A DNA stretch of 64,000 bases from Bugula neritina (Eukaryota > Bryozoa > Gymnolaemata > Cheilostomatida > Bugulidae), in the NCBI GenBank assembly GCA_964035545.1, contig OZ037765.1, forward strand, positions 20,027,995 through 20,091,994. The letters are read 5' to 3'. This document shows, piece after piece, positions 23,901 through 36,800 of the stretch. Position numbers and translations under genes: made by a program. The notes under the pieces are model-generated. The model did no database searches and was not told the origin of the DNA. It saw nothing but the letters and a program-made list of their open reading frames with translations. Positions within the stretch are counted from its first letter, which is position 1; the number at the start of each line of letters is the position of its first letter.

Positions 23901-26900
23901 CAGGTACAGAAAATAAATATGTAAATAAAATACATAGAAACAATATTGCGAAAAAATCAAACCAACTTTCTACTCCAAAAATGTATAAGCAATCACAGTA
24001 AAATAAGGAAGACATCACCTTAATTTATAATCAATATTTACACATATTTGTGTGCATAAATCTGCATCTATGATACAATAGACAGAATTGTAAAAGAACA
24101 TATATGCATAGTTTTAGTTTTTTTCAACACAATATAGTATGGTAGCTGGCCATTTTCGTTCATCTTGTCAGCACCAAACTTACATGTAACCACCTCCACC
24201 CTATAGCATTCATGTTGCCCTGAGACGTCTACCCTCCTTCATGTGACAGGTGGTAGTTGATTACACAGTGCCATTAGCAGGTAGTATGGTATCTGATCTG
24301 ACCATTATCCCATTACCCATATCAAATCTATATTACATGTGTAACCTTAATTATTTCAGCATTTTTGCTATACTTTACTATAACACAGTTCTTGCAGTTT
24401 TTCTTCAAACATTGTTAGGGCCAAAATTAAGTTATTTCTTGGAAGCTTATTTATGTCTCGTTTTATGTTTAAATCACTTATTTTTTCACTACCAAACTGA
24501 ATTCCAGTCTATTGAATTATATATAAGTGGTTTAGCATAGACCAAGGGTGTTTTTGTTGCAATTTTAGCTAAATTTACATGCCTAAAAGTGGCTATACTA
24601 GATGCTATCTGATTTATAATTAGAAAATATTTTAATGGCAGTTTTAATGTTAGCATGACTGATTTACAACTCTAGGTGCATACTTCATGAAGTTTCTGTT
24701 TACTCAAAAATCCTCTATAGTGATAAACAAAATATGTTTTTAATTTATATTTTAGCACTTATGGTGTCTTACCAAGGCTTAGGCTGGTGCCAACACTTAC
24801 TGTACAAACTTTTGAACTCTCTAACAGTAATGTAGAAATGAATTTCAGGTAATAAATTTTTTCTGGCAGCTTCTAGACCTATACTAATAACAGAATGTGA
24901 GCGAGATAGCAACATTTACTTCAATACAAGCAATTACATTGTATGGAAATAAATATTTATTGTCGAAGACTGAAAGAGAATAGCAATGTACAAAGGGTTA
25001 TATTGTAGAGGAATTGTATATATTATATCGAAAGGATAACTCCACACCACTTGACTTAAGACATGATGCATTTTGCATCATGCAAATCAACTACTGCGAT
25101 GGTGCTATCGTAATGGCCAATCAGTGACTGCTAGTAATTAGTAGTAGGCGGAGCTGCATACTTGTAGTGGACGCTAGTCTAATTGACTAGCCGGCAGAGA
25201 GTGTTGGAAATTGCTAATGTAAAGTCCCGTGTATTATCTCTCTTATTATGTAACAACGTGTTTTTGATAGTTGTACATTTTATTAGTATCTTGAATTAAA
25301 TAGAATAAATTGTTAGCAATTGCAAATCTGGTGAAATAGCTTTGCCTAAATAGACTCAATAATTACAAGTGAAGCGTAAATTTACAACAATATCATAAGA
25401 TATAGTTGCAAGTTGCAAGTGGGAGATGCAAGTCGATAACTGAAAAATACTGGGTTTTTAGACTGGTCAAAAAGGTTAGCTTTTGCGTATTAGCTATAAT
25501 AAATGTGAAAAGGCATAATATAGCTGACATAGCTGAGATATATGTGAAAAGCTATCATGCACTAGGGAAACGCTTTCCCAGCTTATGTAAACTATGTAAA
25601 CTTATGTAAACTTTTGAACTTTTTGATAGTCATGTAGAAATAAATTTATGGTAATAAATTTTGCCTCTGCATGGCTGCTTCTAAACTGATACTAATAACA
25701 GAATGTGACCGAGATAGCAACATTGACTTCAATACAAGCAATTACAATAAGATAAAACTCTATAGTTACTGAACAGGCCTAATAGAAAATCAGAAACATG
25801 CAGTAGCAGTTCAATGGTCCGCTTAGTTTTGAAAAAAGCTCTGAATATATTTCACTTTCATGTAAATTTTGTTCCAAAAACCTTCCCAGCCACTTTTTAA
25901 AAAAACTAAACTTAGTGCCGACCAAATTGTAAGAAGAGATTTTTTCAGGTTTGCGTTTTATTGTTTGACTACATGATGGCTAGCAAGCATCGTTGTTGAC
26001 ATAATCACAGTTCATTAAAACAACATATTTATATATAAATGTGTAAACAACTATTATTTTTTCCATTTTATGTTTTTTGATTGGATAAGAAATTTTTTGT
26101 GTGCAAACCCTGCTACACATTTTTTTCTAACTTCGTTCTTTGTCATGTTTTGCTTATAAATAATACAAATAAATCTACACTCAGCATTTATCTTACTGTA
26201 TTTAGGAATATCAACATACACAGCATGTACCAGTTATAATTACACAAAACTCAACACAGGCCTCATGTTTTTAATAGTAATTTACCAACTAGAGACTATT
26301 GGCGTAATTCATTTACTCCTCTTACTTAACATAATGCAATGATACTATATATTGTCTTTTGCACATCGAAACCATAACCTAAATATAAACAAAAACAATA
26401 TTGTTAAGATTGTATAAGACTATTATTCTAAACCTGAAAATGATGCTTATGAATTATTCACTCAGTAAAAAAGTTATAAAATGTGATCTTAGGTGAATTT
26501 GCAAGAATAAGAGCCTACATAGAAAACTTGGCAGTTAGGCCGAGTTAAAATTTATAGGCCTTCCTTGAAGAATGTTTCCATGCTTTAGATTAAACTTAGT
26601 AAAATTTGTTCTATAATATACTTAACTACATAAAAGTCAATTATATTCTTGTGATTACTTGGGCATATTAGATTGTAATAATAATTATGTATTGCTAACA
26701 ATAGCATTAGATTTAAAGACCATGGTAGCTAGACCCTGTTTCTGACAAAAATATTCAATAAATTTTGGTTTAAAAAGCTGTACACTGATGATGCTATATG
26801 CTTAAGTGAATGTTGTTTGCTTTATAACCATGTTCAAAATTTCATGCATAAGTATCAACTCAGATGATATGAATTAGATTGAAAGAAATGAACTGTTAAC

Positions 26901-27464
26901 CATATTTACGAAAAATCATGAAGGTACTAAAACTGCACCTTTAAAAAAAAATATGTTGATTATTCTTTACAAATTATTTTACAGTTATCTATATATCTGA
27001 GTGAACAATTAAAAAATGTTAAGATCGTTTGCCATTAAACAAATGTTTTGCGCTTAGACATTCAACACATGATAAACATCACTCTTCCTCCACTCTCCTC
27101 GTTGTATTGCGTTAGAACAGCTGACCATCAGTAAGTATCTTAGAGGTAGGTGTAGTAAAGGAGAAATTGAGAAAAGCCTGTGTTCTAGATTAAAAATGTA
27201 GCAAAAGAAGTTATGTTCTCGCAAAAATTTCAACTCATGTCCCAAACCAAAATTTAATAATAAAATTATAGAACTTAGGCTATCTTAGTTTCTCCACTGT
27301 TGCTATTATATAAGTGGTATCTTAATTTACATAGTCATAGTTCACTAAAACTCCATATGGTGGTTTACAAGCTGCGTAATGCATTTCATCATCAACTCTA
27401 TTTTAAGGTTGTTTTCTTAATGATAGGAATCCACATGCTGCTCGTCATCTTGACCATAAGCTTC
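23901..27464. other. Intergenic region between esterases B and C
   Basis: No gene is seen. 24150-24213 matches 33608-33680 behind gene C. A block of about 150 bp at 24798-24950 is repeated at 25603-25760. 26040-27465 duplicates 13060-14165. A copy of the dispersed repeat lies at about 27147-27290. 25060-25260 is slightly richer in GC and looks like an inserted sequence, but I see no boundaries. Confidence 0.55.
27147..27290. repeat. Dispersed GTAGGTGYAG repeat, copy 3
   Basis: GTAGGTGTAGTAAAGGAG, TGTGTTCTAGATTAAAAATG and GAACTTAGGCTATC match copies at 21147 and 60472. Confidence 0.5.
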
Positions 27465-27582
27465 TAGTCAAACTGTTCAAATATAGACTGATAAGATAAA
27501 GGAAGTGTTACCTTAACTCATATAGCATTCTGATCATTTAGTAACAAATACACAGGCTCATAGGTTCTTTTACGAGAACATT
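27465..27582 (+). promoter_or_regulatory. Conserved esterase promoter block, gene C
   Basis: A doubled GATA site GATAAGATAA lies at 27490-27499. The block then has ACCTTAACTCATATAGCATTC and ACAAATACACAGGCTCATAGG before the ATG, as in A, B and D. Upstream sequence is shared with gene B only. Confidence 0.7.
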
Positions 27583-30500
27583 ATGGCCAAGTTACTGCTG
27601 TTGTTTGTGCTGACTACCATAATAGCGCCCAGTGTCTCTGCTGACCCTGTGGTTACATTAAGTCATGGTGGCCAACTTCGTGGTAAACAGTCTAATTATG
27701 GTTATGTTCCTGTAGATTTGTTTTTAGGTAAGTTTCATCATCTAATTGAAAGTGTGTTGACCTAACTTTCAACTCAACGAATTTTGTATTATTATAAACT
27801 TATGTACAATGAATGTTTCTTTAAGCAGCTCCGAATTAGGGGTGAATGAGAGCAGTAGTTTAAAGTTGGGGGCTCCGCTAAACTTTACCTCTAAACTCAA
27901 GAACCCCAAATTACTGCACTCAATCACCCCTAACTCGTAGCTGCTTATGGAACCATTCTTGCACAATATCATAATATACATCATTAGTGTCATATAATCA
28001 AAACGTATTTGCTGTCTGACTTTTCAGGTGACGTAACATTTGCTGGAGTTGTTTCATCTCACTACTCAATACTGAACTATAATGCTTACAGGTGTGAGAT
28101 ATGCTGCTCCTCCAGTTGGTAGTCTGAGATTCAAGAGACCAGCACCAGTGAATGTCTGGAAAGGAGTTAGAAATGCAACTTCTGTAGGCCAGCCCTGTGC
28201 ACAAAGAGAGCCTATATGTATATATGCATTTCATTTTATAAATGGCATCCATTTGGATAATAGTATAATGATTGCTTAAATATTTGCTACTAAAAAAACT
28301 CATGTTTCTTTAAAGTCCCCACTCTTGCGAAATTCCCTTATGATAAAAGTGAGAATTATGGTAAGAGTGAGAATCACCTAAGGTGAGAGCTTTTATGCTG
28401 GTTACGGACTGTGGCTCTCACTGAGTTGGCAACATGGTTTGAGAGAATTTCAACGTTGCATAACAGCATGTATGAACAGAAGCTGCTCTTGACAAACTAG
28501 CACTGGCTCTCACCTTGCATTAAACCTATGTTATAGCACATGCTAGACAGGTGCTCTAACTCTAAGCAATGACCGCCTCTTTAGTTATTTGCTACTAGAC
28601 AACCTAAAACGTTGATACTCACATTTCATTGATTGCTTCATTTTCTCACTTCAGTCAAAGCTTCAAGTGAAAACGAAGACTGCCTGTTCCTAGACATCAC
28701 TGTCCCTGGAGGTGTTGATGTGAATAAGAAGAAGCCTGTTATGGTTTGGATGCATGGTGGAGGTTATATATTTGGATCAAAGAATGGCTATGTTGGGGCA
28801 GCTTTGGCTGTTAAGGGTGATGTCATTGTAGTGGCTATTAATTACAGGCTGGCTATGCTTGGGTTTCTCTATGATGGTCCAGGTATGCAAGTCTCTAACT
28901 ATTTTTGTAGCATAACAAAAGTTATAGCCAGCTCTTTCTAGATTGTTATTGCCATTAATGCTTTTGCAATATTCTAAACTAAATTAATAGTGGCTATGTT
29001 TAGGCACTGGAAACTTTGGTCTGTGGGATCAAAGAGCTGCTATAATGTGGGTAAAAGAAAATATTGACAAGTTTGGTGGAGATCCAGAACTCATTACCAT
29101 ATTTGGAGAATCTGCAGGAGCCGGCAGTGTCTCAGCTCAGATGATGGGTCGTCATAATGGCGGACTATTTCAAAGAGCTATTCAAGAGGTAATCATACTT
29201 TATACGGTATACTTCAGTTTAAAAAATGAAAATGTGAGTGAAAATCTCTTCAGAGCTTTGGATAATTAATTTCTTAAATATAAAACATGAAGATGCAATA
29301 ATCTCAAAAACATGGACATCATTCATTTACATTTACAGTCAGGATCTCTGTATGCCACCTGGGGCTGGTTTAATTCAGAAAAAAAACTTTTTGATATCAG
29401 AGAATCCATAAGAAATCAGCACAACTGTTCAAATGATGAGTCTGTCTACAAGTGCTTAGAGAATAAAAGTGTAAATGAGTTACTGTCAACTGTGGTTACG
29501 GACAACCTATTAGTGAATCACTGGCATCCAGTTCCAGATGGTGACTTTTTCTTCCCCTTTGCTTCAAAAGAGGTCTACAACGCAACTAAACGGTAGGTAT
29601 ATTTAATATTGGCTGTTTTAAATCAACAGGCAAGATGTCAGCTATAATTTGCAGTCTTCTTTTTTTAAATTATTTGCGTAATTTTGTACTTGCAAAAGCT
29701 TTGTACTGTGTTTTCTCAGATTTGATTTGCTTGCTGGTGTCAATAAAGATGAAGGTTCTACTACAGTCATTGGATACATTGGTATATTAAACATGTCCGA
29801 CCCTGAAGCTGGTGTAAGCATTAAGCTTGCTTCCAAAATCTTGGAACTATACTGTGAAAGTTTGACACCATTGTCTGTCCAGCTGTGTGTAAAGTTTTTA
29901 ATAGACACATATGAGCTAGATCAGCTTGACAATGATATAGAAAGGGGACACAGAATTGGTGATATTTTTGGTACGTTTTTTAAAAACACTTCCTGGTAAA
30001 AACTCTATGTTAGTTTTGTGATCATAATTATCTCCAAAGTTTTTTTAGTAAAGTTTCATAATCAATCAAATGTTTAAGAAAGTTGTGACGCAATTTCATT
30101 ATTTATGAATGTATGTATTTGTCAATTTAGGTCTTAGAAAACTTAACATTATTTGATTTTATTTAAAAAATATACACATGTTTATTTCAGGAGAAGTATC
30201 ATTCAATGCTGACACTTTCAGGCAGCTGATTGAGCATAGCACTGGGACTAAGTCTACATATGCTTACTACTTCACTGAGGTTAACTCAAATTCCTTGTCG
30301 TTTGTACCTCTACCCTCTTGGCTTGGCAATAAATCTAACCATGGTGACGAAATACCATTTGTGTTTGGGTCACCATACAACAAGGAACATTCTCTGGAAA
30401 AAAGTATTTGCATTACTTCTACCCATTTTGTGCAAAAGTGGCTTTAATTTATAGCATAACAAACACATCTCTTATCAGCCAAATTATATAGGTGATTGGT

Positions 30501-32389
30501 TGAAAAGCTGCTACATGGTTGTATGTTCTCTATAGCATCATATTTCATATATAAGCAATTATAAATAAGTATACGAGAAACATTGTTGATTTATTACTTT
30601 ATTAGGCAAAGTAATTATACTGATATTTCGGACACCACTGTACCCATCTTCAGAGTAGCAATGAATGAAATTTTAAAATTTTTGAATTTTATTCATTGCT
30701 ACTCTGAAGATGGGTACAGTGGTGCCCGAAATATCAGTATAATTACTTTGCCTAATAAAGTAATAAATCAATAATATTTCTCATATACTTATTAATAATT
30801 AAATTGTTAGCTCGTAAAGATATATTTAAATATAAGTAATTGTATTTGACCCTTCTATCATGTTATGCCTGAACTCAATCTAAATGTCAACAACTTTAAA
30901 AAAAATTTAAGTGAAACATGAAGAAAACATAATGAAAAGCTAGCTCAGTATTCAATATACACACACTGTAAAAGCTCATCTATCAATTTTAGTGTACTTT
31001 GGAGACAATGTCCCAGCTGATGCTCAAATGCTTTTAAGCTTTTTCAATGGAGTTTCCGACAAAGACAAGCCCTTATCAGATGTAATAATGAAAACTTGGA
31101 CTAACTTTGCTAAATCTGGGTAATCATTGTAGTATTATACTTTTATGCAGTACTCTTATTTATTATTTTAAAAATCAAATAATTAAAAGTTTGGTTGTTG
31201 TCCTTGAACCTCTGTCAGTAAAATGAACCTAAAATATATATTAACCAACATAGTTTTGTTAACTTTTACTTAGTTTGTAGATGAGACAGTGTCATGGTCT
31301 CATCAAATTGACAACTATTTTACTCTGCTTCTAGAAATCCTAACCTACCAGTACCACTTCCTGTTGGTGCACCAACATGGCCACTGTTTAATGTCAGCGC
31401 TGACACAGTTATGGAGTTCAACAGCGCTGGACTCAAAGTAATAGCAACGCCTGAAAAAGATAGACTCCTCAACTTGACTGAAACACTGTTTGCTGCAAGA
31501 ACTGCTCAAGTCAATGCTGACAAAGCTCCCGGTATGTTTATTGTCTAGTACCTATTACATTATAAATGTTTGTTTTATAAATGCAGCGATATTTAAGTCT
31601 ATTTATTTTCAAATTAAAATTTGATCATATTTTCCAAAATCAGTGCTCTAGTATATACACTTGTACTGTAGCACCTCTTTACCCAACCAATATTTTTATT
31701 TTTCTTTAAATAGTCTTTAGGGAAGCATTTTGCTAAACACAGAAATATTATAATTGGGTCATTTTACTTAATTTAGTACACACTGGATATCTTCAGTTTG
31801 TGGCTATTTTTCACAATTTAGCTGGTAATGATCATGGTTTTTTGGCCAAAACTAGTAAAACACCAATAAATACACTTAAATAATCAAAGTTCTTTTTAAT
31901 TTTGCTTCATTTCCCATGTTTTTCCCTAATTATTCAGCTAGTTTTGGTTACAGACCGTTACGGTTTTTTCGTAACGGTCGCACATATAGAATATTAAGTG
32001 CATATGACAATGACCTGTGCTTTAATGTTGGGGAATCCCCTCCCAGCCTTTGCTGTTATGTGTAGTTAAAACCAGCACATAAAAATGCCATGTATAGTAA
32101 ATTTCAATTGATTTTGAGCAAACTTTAATGTTAGGTCATAAGTTGCTGGTGTGTACTAAATGAAGTAAACCGACTCAATTGAGTTATACATAAATATTGT
32201 TAGACCTTATAGTGAGTTGCTTTCAAACTTGTGAAACATATACTATTGGAATGCAAATAGAAACTTAAAAAAATGCAACTGGTGCTAACTTTCGTAATTA
32301 AGTTTGATATTAAAGATCATTTTTATATACTTTTAGTCACTTGTATTACGGCAAAGAAGGCAGTCACCAACGAAAATGTCTTTGGGTAG
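27583..32389 (+). CDS. Secreted type-B carboxylesterase/cholinesterase-like protein, gene C
   Basis: Ten exons: 27583-27727, 28092-28217, 28655-28882, 29004-29188, 29339-29592, 29720-29970, 30191-30403, 30993-31119, 31335-31531 and 32337-32389 (TAG). The phases are consistent throughout, giving 592 aa. The signal peptide ends SVSA/DP. Ser203 (GESAG), Glu324 (NKDEG) and His447 (NHGDE) make a complete catalytic triad, the HGGG oxyanion loop is present and SENEDC is canonical. The last exon ends NENVFG. Intron 1 holds a hairpin element, intron 7 a foldback element and intron 9 a MITE absent from gene B. It is probably a digestive or detoxifying esterase, judging only from the secretion signal and GATA-type promoter (inference). 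Its closest relative is B. Confidence 0.92.
27808..27966. repeat. Hairpin element in intron 1 of gene C
   Basis: The left arm (AAGCAGCTCCGAATTAGGGG) and right arm (CCCCTAACTCGTAGCTGCTT) are inverted copies of about 60-70 bases around a short centre. The arms match the hairpin nested in the hAT MITE at about 3845-4003. Confidence 0.65.
30558..30797. mobile_element. Foldback element (about 240 bp) in intron 7 of gene C
   Basis: Two arms of about 100 bases are almost perfect inverted copies: TTGATTTATTACTTTATTAG opens the core and CTAATAAAGTAATAAATCAA closes it, with a short AT-rich centre near 30672. The outer parts (AAGTATACGAGAAACATTG against its near-complement) also pair. The transcript would form a long hairpin. 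Confidence 0.75.
31759..32174. mobile_element. MITE (about 416 bp) in intron 9 of gene C
   Basis: The inverted ends are TTTACTTAATTTAGTACACAC and, read inward from the right, TTTACTTCATTTAGTACACAC. TAATTGGG lies to the left and CAATTGAG to the right. The paralogous intron of gene B (near 21109) has a single TAATTGAGTTA with no insert, the empty site. Confidence 0.7.
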
Positions 32390-33749
32390 GCACTTGTGTC
32401 ATGAGGACTAGACACATAGCTGTCAGTGGTCAACCACTCATAACCAGATGATGTCAGTAGAGCTCGCAGCTTGCAGATACTTTAAATTTTGTTATTGGCT
32501 AGTCCAGTGTTCCTTCTTTTAAATCGCTAGTTGATACAATAAATTATATTAATGATGATGCTCATATTTGAAAATTCAATCAGAGTCAAGCTGTATGTAT
32601 GACAAGGTACATATTATAGTGGCATCTCTATTAGTAAAAATCATGCTCATTTGGGTGCTTTGATTCAAAGAACAATGAAACGTTGACAGTTTAAAGTTGA
32701 CCATTTTTTAAGGCTTTACTATTAGAAAATTATTTCAAAGTCAATGTTTTGCACCAAAAGTGTACCTAAAATAATGGGTTATTAGGCAACAGTCAATTAA
32801 GGAATAACTTTATTACCTGTGTTTTATTTTGTAAAATGGAGTGTACATTTAGATATCTATGTGCATCAGATACAGATAGTAAATATACATATGCATAATA
32901 TACACAATAAAGCAAAAAAATTAAATCAATATAATTGTTACTCCAAAATGTATAAGCAATCACAGCAAAAAATAAAGAGTAAGTCCCATAGTTATTTACA
33001 AATATTTATCTGTATCTATTAATGATATAATTGACAGAATGGTGTACAAAAATAAACATAACTTTGGATATATTTTCTCTACACAATATTAATATATGGT
33101 AGCTATTCCATATATAGCCAACAAGCTAAAAAGCATTAAGTTGTTAACCATCAGGGCTATCTCTCTAGTCAAGGTCTTGCCGCCTTCACAGCCTAAAAGT
33201 AGGTTGGTCTGCGGCTCTATGCAGGCTTTTAGTGACTATCAGTATTAATACATAGCTTTCAAAACCTACCAGGCTTAGCATTTAAAGTATATTGCAGTAT
33301 TGTTGCTAAAGCTCAGGTAATCCTGGTCTACTCACATCTGTCTTTATAGATTCTCTATGCTGGTAATTTTAAGGCCTAGACTGTAAAATCATTGATGACG
33401 CAACAAGGCTGTGATCAGTGTCACAGTCAGCGCTATGGCAAGTTCTTGTATTCAGTACTTCAATTAGGTAACTTTTGCTAATGTTCACAGCGTCCTACTG
33501 GTGGCAATCCTTGGCTTGAGGATGGCACCAGGACACTTTCATGTGATGCTTACCAAGAAGAAGATTATTTGTGATGCATAGATTGTTTTTACTGCAGAAC
33601 TTCATTAGCAGCCGACCATTTTCATTCATCTTGTCAAAACAAACTTACATATATTCACCTCCACCCTAGCATTCATGTCTTTTAGAACATTGCACTCAGA
33701 TAGTGATTGTCTTCTTATGTGTGATTTTCTTCATGACATAAGCTTCTAG
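32390..33749. other. Intergenic region between esterases C and D
   Basis: The first 640 bases and 33608-33680 match sequence behind gene B and mark the edge of the B/C duplication. No gene is seen. Confidence 0.5.
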
Positions 33750-33873
33750 TCAGCTGTCAAACTATTTAAATATAGAATGATAAGATAAAAGAAATGCTAC
33801 CTTAACTCATATAGCATTCTAATCATTTAATAACAAATACACAAGCTCATAGGTTGCTTTTCATAAGAACATT
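33750..33873 (+). promoter_or_regulatory. Conserved esterase promoter block, gene D
   Basis: TGATAAGATAA at 33778-33788, CTTAACTCATATAGCATTC and AACAAATACACAAGCTCATAGG precede the ATG. TAAGCTTCTAGTCAGCTGTC upstream is shared with gene A rather than with B or C. Confidence 0.7.
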
Positions 33874-36800
33874 ATGATCAAGTTGCTGTTGCTGTTTGTG
33901 CTGACTACCATAATAGCACCCAGTATCTCTGCTGAGCCTGTGGTTACATTAAGTCATGGTGGCCAACTTCGTGGTAAACAGTTTAAATATGGCTATGTTC
34001 CTGTTGACTTGTTTCTGGGTAAGTGTCATTATTTTTCCCAAGTTTTTGGTAATATGTCGTAAATTTGGGGACTTATTTCTAGTACTATCGTGGGAAAGCC
34101 TAGTGGTTTTCATTTGCATTAGTTATTTTTCTTTGTGTTTGTTGATCCCTCGCAGGGTTCCTATTTTTGGTTGAGTCAAACACCCTTAACTAATTCAGAG
34201 TGTCCAACTCAGAGGTTCCGAATATCCGATTCAGGCTTGGCCATCCGATTCGGCCGATTCTGGCACCGATTCAGAAAGAGGGTGCCCGATTTGGGTGGTT
34301 CGGACGTCCGACAAACGATCTGATTTCCGAATTTGGACCTGTGGTGTAACAATTACTGCGGTTGTCTCATCTCACAACACAATACTGAACTAATGCTTAC
34401 AGGTGTGAGATATGCTGCTCCTCCAGTTGGCAGTCTGAGATTCAAGAGACCAGCACCAGTGGATGTCTGGACAGGAGTTAGAAATGCAACTTCTGTAGCG
34501 CAGCCCTGTGCTCAGAAAAATCCTTCATGTATGTAACTCTATTTAGACACATGCTATTTATGCAACCATGGTGTAGCAGTTAGCTAGAGTGCTAGCCTAG
34601 TAGCCATCAAGTCATTGGGTCAAGTCCCAAAATGGGTGTGATTCTAAGAAGATCATTCAGTCACAGTTGCTTCTGCAACACAATGGAAAAAATCCATAGC
34701 CAGTTTGAAAAGACATTTGGGTCAGGGGTTTTCACAGGCATGAAAATTTTAAACTCATGTGAGTTTTTGAATTTTATAAAAAAAATTTCCCATCAAGTCT
34801 TGTTGAAAATATTTTGTATCAAACAAGATGGTGAAATATCATTTGAATACTCAACTTCCATAAGTACTATTTATTTACAGTTGGGGCTTTAAGTGAAAAC
34901 GAAGACTGCCTGTTCTTAGACATTACTGTCCCTGGAGGTGTTGACATGAATAAGAAGATGCCTGTCATGGTTTGGATATATGGTGGTGGTTATGCTGTTG
35001 GAACAATGAATGGTTACTTAGGAACCACCTTAGCTGTTAAGGGTGATGTCATTGTAGTGACTATTAATTACAGGCTGGCTATGCTTGGGTTTCTCTACGA
35101 TGGTCCAGGTATAAGAGAGTCTTTAATCTAACAAAAACTATGATTCGAATTTAGTCATTCTCATTATAATTCCGGTAATCCTATTGCATTTCCCAAGCTA
35201 TTATTCTGTTTAGGCACTGGAAACTTTGGTTTGTGGGATCAAAGAGCTGCTATAATGTGGGTAAAAGAAAATATTGACAAGTTTGGTGGAGATCCAAAAC
35301 TCATTACCATATTTGGACAATCTGCAGGAGCTGGCAGTGTTTCAGCTCAAATGATGGGTCGTCATAATGGCGAGCTATTTCAAAGAGCTATTCAAGAGGT
35401 ATTCATATTGGTTAATCAAACTTTACTTTAAAGATTAAAGCAATGTTGAACATTAATTGATTCAATAAATATAAAAACATGGACATCATTTATCTATATT
35501 TACAGTCAGGATCTCTGTACACAGACTGGGGTTGGTTTAACTCAGAAAATAAACTTTTTGAAATCAGAGAATCTATAAGAAATCAGCATAACTGTTCAAA
35601 AGATGAGTCTGTCTACAAGTGCTTAGAGAATAAAAGTGTAGCTGAGTTACTGTCAACTGTGGTTACAGACAACCCATTAGTAAATCACTGGCATCCAGTT
35701 CCAGATGACGATTTCTTTCCAGGTTATGCACCACAAGAGGTCTACAATGCAACTAAACGGCAAGTATACTCTATAATAGGTTTTTATAATAATAAAAAAG
35801 AAAGAAGATGTTAGGCAAATATTAAAATAGCAACTATCCATGACTGTTTTCAGGGTCATTAGCCAACAGGATTATTAAAAAACAGTATACATGTAATTGA
35901 TTTATTTTCTAAAAGAGTAATTTATACATGACTTTTGATCACAGATCTCTAAGAGAGCAGCTGTGGTCTAGGGTTTAGACCGCTTGCGTAGTAAACACGG
36001 ATTCATGGGTTTGAACCCCAACAGAGGCCATTGGTGATAGTAAGAAGAGCATCCAGTCATAATTGCTCCTGTGCTTCATCTGAATAAGTCCTTAGCTCGA
36101 TTTAAAAACATCCTTTTCATCAGGGGTTTTTCACAGGGATGGTGGCTATAAACTTGCATGAGATTTTTTTACCGAAGATCTTTGTTTTTTGTCAGGTTTG
36201 ATTTGCTTGCTGGTGTCAATAAAGATGAAGGTGCTACTACAGTCGTTGGATATATTGGCATGTTAAACATGTCAGACCCTGAAGCTGGTGTAAGCATTAA
36301 GCTTGCTTCCAAAATGCTGGAACTATTTTGTGAAAGGTTGACACCACTGTCTGTCCAGCTGTGTGCAAAGTTTTTAATAGACGCATATAAGCTAAAGCAG
36401 CTTGACAATGATATAGAAAGAGCGCACAGAATTGGCAATGTTTTTGGTATGTTTTCTAAAAGTACTTCTTTAAACAGAATCTTTCTTGGTTTTGCAATTA
36501 TGACACCTTAAAATTTTCTTTGAAATGTTTAATAAGCAATTTAATTTTTAGGAGAACTGTAGCACAATTTAATTATTCATGAATGTATATGTTTTGTCAT
36601 TTTAAAATTTAGACAGCTACAATCTTTATTAATATCTAGTTCAAAAATTATAAATATTTATTTTAGGAGAAGTATCATTAAATGCTGACATATTCCGACA
36701 GCTGATAGAGCATAGCACTGGAACTAAGTCTACATATGCATTCTACTTCACTGAAATTGACTCAAATTCCTTGTCATTTGCATCTTTGCCCTCTTGGTTT

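Noticed and set aside
24250-24540. Hydrophobic 96-codon frame between esterases B and C
   Set aside because: Low-complexity AT-rich translation with no exon signals and no counterpart behind gene C.
34190-34340. CCGATTC-rich stretch in intron 1 of gene D as a regulatory array
   Set aside because: Only a few irregular units; no second copy in the window and no clear boundaries.
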